From NCBI GenBank assembly GCA_017304475.1, contig JAFKKV010000046.1:1-49311 (forward strand): a stretch of DNA of 49,311 nucleotides, given 5' to 3'. Under the pieces are notes generated by a model. That model was not told the origin of the DNA. It was given only the letters and a program-made list of their open reading frames with translations, and did no database searches. Below are positions 42,481 to 49,311 of the stretch, piece by piece; within the stretch, counting starts at the first letter, position 1; each line of letters begins with the position of its first letter. This stretch comes from Hyphomicrobiales bacterium (GTDB taxonomy: Bacteria; Pseudomonadota; Alphaproteobacteria; Rhizobiales; Phreatobacteraceae). Both the position numbers and the translations under genes were made by a program.

Positions 42481-43060
42481 CTAGAGAAGGAAGATGATCC
42501 TCAGCGTCACGGGTACGACAATCTGCAGGCGGGCCGCCGCGCGCTGCAGATATTTGTATTGTCCGCTCCACACGACAGATGCGCCGGGTGGGAACTGGAT
42601 GCCGGCCTGCACCGCCTGTTGCGCCTCGGCGACATAACCTCGAGATCGCAACCGTGCGCCTGTCGGTACCGACCCGCTTCCTGAGGAGCCGGATCGACAA
42701 TAATCGTCGCGACGCGTCTTCGCCCGCTGGAGCGAGGAGCCGGCCCGGTCGATCCGCATCGACATGACGGTGGGTTCGGCCGTCACCAACCGCCTGCCGC
42801 TGAAACCCGCTTGGCCTACAGCACCACCAGGGACGTGACCTACCCGTGGCTCGACGACTCTTCAACTTGGCCTTTGAACCTTCGCGATCCTCGCCGCGTC
42901 TGATCAAGCGAGCCGACGGGCTCCGGACCGGCGATGCAACCCGACGGCATTTTTGTGCCGATCGGCTTCGCCGTCTCGGCCGGCACCCCTGGGATGATCG
43001 AGCTTTTCGATGAGGTTCGTGATACGATTGTCAGTCGCTTCCATCGTTTCCGGCAGGGTG
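42481..43060 (-). pseudogene. Degraded CusA/CzcA-type heavy-metal RND pump fragment
   Basis: The clearest part (42481-42660) reads GYVAEAQQAVQAGIQFPPGA, SVVWSGQYKYLQRAAARLQI and VVPVTLRIIFLL, matching the central region before transmembrane segment 8 of CusA/CzcA. Further upstream, other frames give VEESSSH with VPGGAVGQAGFSGRRLVTAE and IPGVPAETAKPIGTKM, in the right order for the preceding porter domain but damaged. Full pumps are over 1,000 aa, so both ends are missing. The first region is secure; the rest is moderate. Confidence 0.65.
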
Positions 43061-43254
43061 CGCAGGGCTTGCCGCAGGCGCAGGGAGACGGGGGTTCACG
43101 CGACCTTGCGCGGACGGACGAATGTCGCGGGCTTCGCCGACCCGGCGATGTGACCATCGGTCGCCTGCCGTAGACGTCGCATCCGAAACTGCTGCCCATT
43201 CAGACAGTCACATTCGGGGCCTTTCGGGCCGAATGTTGGTGGGAGGACGCAGCC

Positions 43255-45282
43255 ATGACCGTCCATGACCCTGATCGGAATACGGCATCGCGCGGTCGTC
43301 TCAGCACCCTGGCCGCGCTGCTGGCCCTGTTCGCCGGCACCACCTGCCTGGTCGTGCTCGACGCGCGCCCGGCCGAGGCCCAGTTCGGCATGCGCGGGTT
43401 TGGAATGCACGGCGCCAGAGGTCGGCCGAATTTCGTTCGTCCGGGCCGCATCCCCAATGTGAACCAGGCTCATCGCATGCCGAACATGCGCATGATGCCT
43501 CAGGGCCAGCGCATGCCAGGCGGCATGGGGCGCGTCGGCCGCAATCCCGACATGGCCATCGGACGCCGCGGAACGCCTGGTTATGGGCAGGGCGGGACGA
43601 CCTATGTCCCCGGCCGCGGGCCTGGACGCGGCCCGGTCGTGACCATTCCGCGCGGGCCGGTGGCGGAGGTTCCCCGCAAGCCCGGTGGACCGGTGACGGA
43701 GGTTCCACGCTGGCCGCCGCGTGGGCCCGTGACGGAGGTTCCCCACGGGCCGAGTGGCCCGGTTGTGGAGGTGCCGCGCGGGCCGCGTGGCCCGGTCGTG
43801 GTGGTTCCGCGCTGGCCGCGTGGGCCGGACATCGGTGTGGGCTGGGGCATCGGCGGCGGTCTGCCGCCCGGTGGCGTAGGTGGTCGGCCGCCACCGGGCG
43901 GCGGATTTGGCGGTGGTGGCGGTGGCTTCCCGGCCGCCGCGGCTGCGGCAGCGGCCGGTCCCGCGACCATGGCCCTGATCCAGGCCGCGCGCGCCGGCGG
44001 TCGGGAAGTTGTCGGTACCCCGCCCGGCCTGCCGCCGCAAAGCGAGCGGCGCTATATGTCCGATGAAGTGCTGTTCGTTCTGCGGCCCAACGCACCCGAG
44101 GCGGATATCCGGCGGGTGGTGCGGCGCTTCAATCTCACCTTGATCAGCGAGCAGCGCTCGGAACTGATCGGCACTGCCGTGTACCGCTACCGGGTGCCGA
44201 ACGGCCAGGACGTGCCCTCCGCGATCCGGGCCATGACGCGCGACCCGCGCGTCGCCTATGTCCAGCCCAACTACCTGTTCGCGCGGCCGAACTATGTCTA
44301 TCAGCTGAAAAGCTCGACCAGCATCGCGGCCGGCGGGGCATCGCTGTCATATGTCGTCGACACGCTGAGGCTGCCGGAGGCGCATCTTCTGGCACGCGGC
44401 GAACGGGTGCCGATCGCCGTGATCGACTCCGGCATCGATGCGAACCACCCGGAAATCGCCGGCCGCATCACCAAGCGCTTCGACGCCGTCGGCGGGCCAT
44501 TCCAGGCGCACGAGCACGGCACCGGCATGGCGGGTGCGATCATTGCTCATGCCCAGCTCACCGGCGTTTCGCCCCGCGCCGACATCCTGGCGGCGCGCGC
44601 CTTCGCGCCGGGCCAGTCGACCGGCGCGTCCGGCACCAGCTTCCATATTCTGCAGGCGATGGACTGGTCGATCCGCGAGGGTGCCCGCGTCATCAACATG
44701 AGTTTCGCCGGCCCGCGCGACCCGGTGATGACCCGCGCCATTCAGGTGGCCGCCGCGCGGCGGATCGCGCTGATCGCCGCCATGGGCAATGAGGGGCCGA
44801 ATGCGCCGATCTCCTTCCCGGCGGCCGACCCCAATGTGATCGCGGTGACCGCCGTCGACCGAGGCGGTCATGTCTTCGACGCAGCGACGCGCGGCAACCA
44901 TGTGGCGGTGGCGGCGCCCGGTGTCGAGGTGCTGTTGCCGGCGCCACAGGGCGGCTACCAGATCTCGTCCGGAACCTCGGTTGCCGCCGCCCATGTCAGT
45001 GGCATCGCGGCGCTCATCCTCGAGCGCTCGCCGAACCTCGATCCGGCGACGCTGCGCCAGATCCTGCGCGAGACGGCGCGGCGCGGCGCCGTTGCCGATC
45101 CGCAGCTCGGCGCCGGCCTCGCGGATCCGGTCCCGGCGCTGAACGCCGCGACGGCGCCTCACCCGGCCGAGCCGCCGGCACCGATGGCAGTGGCCCCGGC
45201 GCCACTCCCCGAGACAGTCCAGGTGCCACCGCAGATGGCAGCGCCCCGGCCGGCAACAGTGGACCCTAAAACCGGAAAGTAG
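43255..45282 (+). CDS. Secreted subtilisin-like (S8) serine protease with Pro-rich repeats
   Basis: A 675-aa secreted protease. The signal segment TLAALLALFAGTTCLVVLDA (to about residue 42, AEA) leads into a Met/Arg/Gly-rich stretch. Next come about six repeats of the type RGPVVEVPRGP (about residues 120-190) and a Gly-rich linker. An inhibitor-like propeptide follows (DEVLFVLRPNAPEADIRRVV to YVQPNYLF). The catalytic domain has Asp391 in AVIDSGIDANHPE, His421 in EHGTGMAGAIIAHA and Ser575 in SSGTSVAAAHVSGIA. The C-terminal tail is Pro/Ala-rich. GGGAGGA precedes the ATG. It appears complete and may be tethered to the envelope. Confidence 0.9.
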   Translation: MTVHDPDRNTASRGRLSTLAALLALFAGTTCLVVLDARPAEAQFGMRGFGMHGARGRPNFVRPGRIPNVNQAHRMPNMRMMPQGQRMPGGMGRVGRNPDMAIGRRGTPGYGQGGTTYVPGRGPGRGPVVTIPRGPVAEVPRKPGGPVTEVPRWPPRGPVTEVPHGPSGPVVEVPRGPRGPVVVVPRWPRGPDIGVGWGIGGGLPPGGVGGRPPPGGGFGGGGGGFPAAAAAAAAGPATMALIQAARAGGREVVGTPPGLPPQSERRYMSDEVLFVLRPNAPEADIRRVVRRFNLTLISEQRSELIGTAVYRYRVPNGQDVPSAIRAMTRDPRVAYVQPNYLFARPNYVYQLKSSTSIAAGGASLSYVVDTLRLPEAHLLARGERVPIAVIDSGIDANHPEIAGRITKRFDAVGGPFQAHEHGTGMAGAIIAHAQLTGVSPRADILAARAFAPGQSTGASGTSFHILQAMDWSIREGARVINMSFAGPRDPVMTRAIQVAAARRIALIAAMGNEGPNAPISFPAADPNVIAVTAVDRGGHVFDAATRGNHVAVAAPGVEVLLPAPQGGYQISSGTSVAAAHVSGIAALILERSPNLDPATLRQILRETARRGAVADPQLGAGLADPVPALNAATAPHPAEPPAPMAVAPAPLPETVQVPPQMAAPRPATVDPKTGK

Positions 45283-45447
45283 TGAGCCGTCAACGTCCCT
45301 GAGATTGTCCATGTCGGGCCCGAGCGAAAATATCGCGCGGGCCCGAACCCGAGGCGTGGCGCAAAGCCAAAGTAAGCGCTGTGCCGGCTGCACCTTTCCG
45401 TTTCCGGGATGAAGGTCGATGTTTGAGGCTCCTGAGGGCTTCGACAC

Positions 45448-45888
45448 ATGACGATTTCACAGCTTACGCTTGAGCCCCGCGACGGTGAGCCGGTTCGCCG
45501 GTTCGAGGTCTTCATGGGCGCGGGTCGTCGCCAGGATGGGGCCGACGAAGATAAGGCCCGGATCGTCGCGGAAAGCTACGAAGATGGCGTTACCGCAAGT
45601 GCGGTCCCGCGGCGCTACGCGCTTTCGCCGCAGCAGTTGTTGACGTGGCGACGGACGGCACGCCAAGCTCGTAATCCGGAGGAGGCTTCGTTGCCCTCGT
45701 TCGTGCCGGCGGTGGTCGCGCGCGCCGAGCCTGACGCGAAGCCTCGGCTCCGCGGGCGTCGGCGGACATCGGATCGCGGTGCCGGCATGATCGAACTGGA
45801 GATCGACGGCGTCACGGTGCGCGTTTGCCGCGGCGAAGACGCGAAGACGGTCTCGGCGGTGATCCGTGCCTTGAAGGTAACGTCGTGA
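45448..45888 (+). CDS. IS66 accessory protein TnpA
   Basis: A 146-aa IS66 Orf1-type protein. The Helix-turn-helix of the IS3/IS911-like kind is seen in KARIVAESYEDGVTASAVPR and RYALSPQQLLTWRRTARQA. The C-terminal end has the family's MIELEIDGVTVRVCRGEDAK and VSAVIRALK. It appears intact and overlaps tnpB as GTGA. Needed with TnpB and TnpC for transposition in active elements; here its partners are broken. Confidence 0.85.
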   Translation: MTISQLTLEPRDGEPVRRFEVFMGAGRRQDGADEDKARIVAESYEDGVTASAVPRRYALSPQQLLTWRRTARQARNPEEASLPSFVPAVVARAEPDAKPRLRGRRRTSDRGAGMIELEIDGVTVRVCRGEDAKTVSAVIRALKVTS

Positions 45889-46170
45889 TCGGACCGAGTG
45901 GCGCGGTCAAGGTGATGGTGGCACCGAGGCCGGTGGACTTCCGCAAGGGAGCGGAGGGACTGGCGGCCTTGGTGCGGCAAGAGATGAAGACCGACCCGTT
46001 CTCCGGCACGGTCTATGTGTTTCGCGCCAAACGGGCGGATCGTGTAAAGCTGGTCTTCTGGGACGGGACCGGGTCTGCCTCTTTGCGAAGCGGCTGGAGG
46101 ACGGGAAGTTCCAGTGGCCGGGTGTGAAAGACAGCGTGATGCGCCTGAGTGCGGCTCAACTCAGGGCTCG
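45885..46170 (+). pseudogene. IS66 accessory gene tnpB, frameshifted
   Basis: Starts at GTG 45885 with the family block VAPRPVDFRKGAEGLAALVR and SGTVYVFRAKRADRVKLVFW. After WDGTG the frame is lost. The expected continuation VCLFAKRLEDGKFQWPGVKD is found in another frame at about 46070-46130. Beyond this the sequence diverges from TnpB. Confidence 0.82.
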
Positions 46171-46281
46171 ATTGGCGGCGCGTTCACTAGGCGCGCGAAG
46201 GCAGTGTTCCGACCGTTCCAGCGTGATCAGAGAGCATAAAGATGCTCGCAAGCCACTGACGAATATGATTGAATCGCCGCC

Positions 46282-46839
46282 ATGGTCATTGTGGCGGAAG
46301 CCCTTCCAGACGATCCTGGCACGCTGAAGGCGATGCTGATCGCTTAAGCGCCCGTGCCGCGCGACTGGAGCAGATCATCAAGGAATTGCAGCGCCACCGA
46401 TTTGGGCGCCGGGCCGAGGCGCTGCCGAGGATCAGCTTCTTCTGGGGCTCGAAGAGGTCGAGCAGACCGTGGCCAGTGGGGAGGCCGGCGAACAGGCGAG
46501 TTCGCCAGCGACGCGCGCGGCCAGGACTTCGAAGCGTCGGGCGAACCGGGGCTCGCTGCCGGCCCATCTGCCGCGCATCGAAACGGTGGTCGACATTGAG
46601 GACAAGAATTGTCCGTGCTGCCACGGTGCCTTGCACGCGATCGGGGAGGATCGCGCCGAGCGGCTCGACATCATCCCGGCCCAGTTCAGGGTTCAGTTCT
46701 GGTCGTCCGCCGCCCCAAATATGCCTGCCGGACTTGCGAGGACGTTGTGGTGCAGGCGCCAGCGGCCGCCCGCCTGATCGAGGGCGGCATCCCGACCGAG
46801 GCGATGGTCGCCCAGGTGTTGGTCTCCAAATATGCCTGA
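46282..46839 (+). pseudogene. IS66 transposase tnpC, N-terminal fragment with several frameshifts
   Basis: Begins MVIVAEALPDDPGTLKAMLI and stops at once. In other frames come LEQIIKELQRHRFGRRAEAL (the leucine-zipper region), LPRIETVVDIEDKNCPCCHG with LHAIGEDRAERLDIIPAQFR (the zinc-finger region), and RRPKYACRTCEDVVVQAPAA with GGIPTEAMVAQVLVSKYA, followed by stops at 46839. The DDE catalytic core is absent. Confidence 0.85.
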
Positions 46840-46985
46840 TGATCTTGACTATGTTGTATTACTCGACGGACCGCCTCCGTCGTGCGGGCGCTCCCATGCA
46901 GAACTTGGCCCATAGCGCATCCTTTGATTCTAACGAGAAAGATGCACCATCAAACCGGGGATCAAACATCAACGGCCTGGCACGG

Positions 46986-48403
46986 CTTTGGCAGTTTCAT
47001 TCATGCGGTACGGGAGCGATCCGTGGCTGCCAGTGTCGGCATTGCCAGGGAGGTGGGTGAAGAACGAGACGGACGATGGCTTGGCCGACGGCCGGCAGGT
47101 TCGGCTGAGGCGGTGGCTCGTTGTTTCTTTTTTTCCCGCCCCGCTTGAGCGAGGCGCCGGTCCTGGAGGAAGGCGAAGGCCATCATCGTCATGAGGGCAT
47201 GACGATGCAGACCGCTCCAGGATCGCCCCTCGAAGTGGTCGAGGCCGAGCTCTTCCTTCAATTGCTGGTGGGCTTGTTCACAGACCCAGCGTGCCTTGAT
47301 GGCGGCGGCCAGGGCGCGCAACTGCGTCCCAGCGGGCAGGTTGGCGAGATAATACCTCGTCTCGCCCGATAAGCGATGTTCGCCGACGAGCCAGGCTTCG
47401 TCGCCCGGCAGATGCTGCTGCCCCTTGTCGCCGATCCGCTGAGGCGTGCCGTCGGCGGTGAGCACGCGGACCGCGGCAAAGCGGGCCTGCAGCTTGCCCT
47501 TCGTTCCCACGCGCCAACTCACGTCTTGCCATTGCGCCTCAGCAAGCATCGCTTCTGCGGGCATCGACAACACATCTGGAACGGGCCGCTGACGAGGCCG
47601 GCCATAACCGGCCGCCGTAAAGATCAGCTTCACCGCCGCCGGGTAGACCTTCTGACGACCCGGGATGCCGGCCGTCCAGGCCAAGCCGCGGGCCGTCAGC
47701 CCCTGGCGGAACGGCGCGCCAAGGCCGTAGCCGACATCGGCTAGCACACAGCCAAAGCGCACGCCGGCCGCCAGCACGCGGTCGATCTCGGCCAAAGCAA
47801 TCTCAGGCTTGGTCCGCTGGGCGCGTTGTTCGACAGGAACGCCGGCCCGGTCCAACCGACCCGGATCGCTCGTCCAGCTCTCGGGCAGGAACAGGCGCAA
47901 GGCCACCATGACCGGCACTTCACCACGCGCCAGCGTCAAAGACACCAGGGTCTGGCAATTGGCGGTCTTGCCCAGGGCCGAGGCGTATTGCGGAGCGACA
48001 CCGACCGAGTGTTTGCCTTTCTTGGGCAGCACCGTGTCGTCGATCACCAGCACCGCATCAGTGCCACCCACGAGGCCCTCCGCCTTGGCGAGCAACTCGG
48101 CTTCAAGCGGGGCCGGATCCCACACCCCGGCGGCGACAAAGTGGTGCAGTTGGTCATACTCGCCCGGCGCCAGCCGCGCCGCCATCGGCTGCACGCTCTT
48201 GCGCTCGCCAGGGCCGATGAGTCCCGACAAATAGAGCGGCAGCATCCGTCGGCGTGCCTTGTGCCCGATCCTCGCCAGGAATGGCGCAAGCCAGTCCCGC
48301 AGTTCCGCTTCCCAATCCGCCGCTCGCTCCATTACGCCGCTCCGATCCTCACCGGATCGCAGTATCAGCCCCAAATCCCCAACGCTTCGTTGTTCTGCCA
48401 AAG
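46986..48403 (-). mobile_element. IS701-family insertion sequence
   Basis: The core inverted repeat is CTTTGGCAG at 46986-46994 and its complement CTGCCAAAG at 48395-48403, bracketing one transposase gene. The length of about 1.4 kb suits IS701. Beyond the nine bases the ends diverge, so exact borders are uncertain. No matching 4-bp duplication was found at these borders. Confidence 0.7.
47001..48332 (-). CDS. IS701-family DDE transposase
   Basis: A 443-aa transposase. Seen are LYLSGLIGPGERKSVQPMAA, the first catalytic Asp in LVIDDTVLPKKGKHSVGVAP, the second in FGCVLADVGYGLGAPFRQGL, and the Glu region in ARWVCEQAHQQLKEELGLDH with FEGRSWSGLHRHALMTMMAF. ATG at 48332 gives MERAADWEAELRDWLAPFLA. 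The longer open frame upstream is not typical for the family. The C-terminal tail is somewhat long and Ser/Arg-rich, running to just inside the left repeat. It looks functional. Confidence 0.88.
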   Translation of the reverse strand: MERAADWEAELRDWLAPFLARIGHKARRRMLPLYLSGLIGPGERKSVQPMAARLAPGEYDQLHHFVAAGVWDPAPLEAELLAKAEGLVGGTDAVLVIDDTVLPKKGKHSVGVAPQYASALGKTANCQTLVSLTLARGEVPVMVALRLFLPESWTSDPGRLDRAGVPVEQRAQRTKPEIALAEIDRVLAAGVRFGCVLADVGYGLGAPFRQGLTARGLAWTAGIPGRQKVYPAAVKLIFTAAGYGRPRQRPVPDVLSMPAEAMLAEAQWQDVSWRVGTKGKLQARFAAVRVLTADGTPQRIGDKGQQHLPGDEAWLVGEHRLSGETRYYLANLPAGTQLRALAAAIKARWVCEQAHQQLKEELGLDHFEGRSWSGLHRHALMTMMAFAFLQDRRLAQAGREKKKQRATASAEPAGRRPSHRPSRSSPTSLAMPTLAATDRSRTA

Positions 48404-48429
48404 TAGTGCTAGGCTCGATGCGGCGCCAG

Positions 48430-49027
48430 CGAGAATCCGAGATGGCGCTTTGGGTGTCGGTCCGCGTGGCCGGTCTCATGATGTGTCGCATCGGTATGGT
48501 GCTGTGGGAGGGCGCGGCGCATGCTGCCGCCCGCACTCCGGGCAAGCGGCACCGCGTCGATTGCCGGCCTACTGGTGTAATCTGGCGAAGGAGCGGGGAT
48601 GTGCTGCGCCGCTTGTCCGCCCTCTTCTGCGAGCCGCGGGCGACACAGGGCGAGCATGGCCCGACCATGGCCGTTTGCCATGAAGCCGAAGGAACGGATC
48701 CGGTGGAAGCCATCGGGCAAGGTGTGGAGCGGGAGGCGGCGGATGAACTCGTCCGGCTTCAGCCGTGCGACCTTGTTCCCGCTGTTCTGGCGGTAATCCC
48801 CCCAGCAGCGGGCGACGTGGGTCTGGTCGCAGGCGGCGCGACGGCTGTTGGCGATGGCGACGCGGTGGGTGCAGAGGCTGGGATAGGCCAGGACTTGGGC
48901 CGGCCGCCGAACGGCTTCTTGGCGTAGACGACCCAGTCGACGCGGGCATGGCGGTGAAGGTGGCGGGATCGGCGAGCGGTTCGATAGCCGCGAAGAAAGC
49001 CAGTTCGCCAAGTAGGGCGCGGGCGAA
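48430..49027 (-). pseudogene. IS91-family transposase remnant
   Basis: The minus strand carries the C-terminal part of an IS91-type (HUH, rolling-circle) transposase in broken frames. RALLGELAFFAAIEPLADPA is followed by VDWVVYAKKPFGGR, then after a shift VLAYPSLCTHRVAIANSRRA and DEFIRRLPLHTLPDGFHRIR with SFGFMANGHGRA. The N-terminal catalytic tyrosine part is absent, and the sequence ends abruptly at about 49027. Confidence 0.82.
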
Positions 49028-49108
49028 CATTAAATGGACAAACTATCGCCACCGATAGTGACAATACCGCTCATCGGGCAGGGGGGCGCGGTACAGGAGT
49101 AATTCCAG

Positions 49109-49311
49109 ATGGCGCTCAATACACTTCATTACGCAGCTGGAGGCGGTATTGATTCAAATGGACAATATTCTGCTGGCACGGCGGGCTTCAACTTGGCGGA
49201 TGTTCAGTCGGTCGACCAGCTCAATGCTTTGCCGGACGGGGTGACGGGACTCGTATGGCTCGGTCAAGGGCAGGGTGTTACTCAGTCCTTTATTGACGCG
49301 GTGACGCCCTA
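49109..49311 (+). CDS. Start of an unrecognised protein, cut by the window edge
   Basis: An open frame begins at ATG 49109 with AGGAG 9 nt upstream and runs to the window end, giving 67 residues. It starts MALNTLHYAAGGGIDSNGQY and includes SVDQLNALPDGVTGLVWLGQ. There is no signal peptide. Codon use is less GC-biased than in the catabolic island. The pattern may belong to a larger secreted or glycoside-hydrolase-like protein, but this is a guess. The rest is outside the window. Confidence 0.6.
   Translation, partial: MALNTLHYAAGGGIDSNGQYSAGTAGFNLADVQSVDQLNALPDGVTGLVWLGQGQGVTQSFIDAVTP

Larger units (their letters stand above)
45372..46839 (+). mobile_element. Decayed IS66-family element, 3' truncated
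   Basis: The left end begins with GTAAGCGCTGTGCCGGCTGC at 45372, the start expected for IS66 inverted repeats. Three genes follow in the usual order: tnpA intact, tnpB frameshifted, tnpC broken and cut after about 180 codons at 46839. The right end was lost, probably when the neighbouring DNA carrying the IS701 element arrived. Not mobile as it stands. Confidence 0.85.

Noticed and set aside
43096..44040. 314-aa minus-strand open frame
   Set aside because: It is antisense to the Gly/Pro-rich part of the S8 protease and is itself an Arg/Thr-rich low-complexity frame.

Overview
The window reads as a plasmid or chromid of a high-GC alphaproteobacterium, most likely in the order Hyphomicrobiales (Rhizobiales). 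The main reason is a complete repA-repB-repC replication and partition operon at 5.3-8.9 kb, with the family's antisense RNA between repB and repC. The insertion sequences, the dipeptide-type transporters and a palindromic intergenic repeat ending in a conserved GAAGCAATCC stem are also typical of that order. Genus and species cannot be fixed from the sequence.

Left end (0-5.3 kb): the tip of an IS256-type element, a long serine recombinase, a small protein carrying a partial internal duplication, an AbiEii-like nucleotidyltransferase with its small upstream partner, a VapBC pair, a tyrosine recombinase cut off after its first catalytic box, and a 67/68-bp tandem repeat array whose units alternate strictly between two variants. 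Then come repABC (5.3-8.9 kb) and a scar region (9.0-10.5 kb), where an IS6-family element lies between two unrelated ABC-transporter fragments.

Centre (10.5-37.3 kb): a catabolic island for cyclic ureides, N-carbamoyl compounds and guanidino compounds. One minus-strand operon encodes an M20 amidohydrolase, a protein of three fused RidA domains, a DUF1028 protein and a complete peptide-type ABC transporter. Next are a hydantoinase, a frameshifted racemase on the opposite strand, and a second minus-strand operon (AtzA-like amidohydrolase, ureohydrolase, L-carbamoylase type hydrolase, MmgE/PrpD protein). A plus-strand operon carries a polar amino-acid ABC transporter, a polysaccharide-deacetylase-fold hydrolase and a second amidohydrolase. 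Two LysR regulators, a D-cysteine desulfhydrase/L-cysteate lyase type PLP enzyme, an intact racemase and an N-carbamoyl-D-amino acid hydrolase complete it. Together they could import a ureide, open its ring, racemise it, release ammonia and CO2 from either N-carbamoyl enantiomer, and clean up reactive imines with RidA. The true substrate is not shown by the sequence.

Right end (37.3-49.3 kb): mobile and decaying DNA. It holds a frameshifted IS1182 transposase, a hipBA toxin-antitoxin operon with four operators spaced exactly 27 bp apart, a secreted His/Gly-rich peptide, remnants of a Fur regulator and of a CusA/CzcA metal-efflux pump, a frameshifted secreted protein, an intact secreted subtilisin-like protease with a Pro-rich repeat region, a decayed IS66, an IS701 element, an IS91 remnant, and the start of one more gene cut by the window edge.
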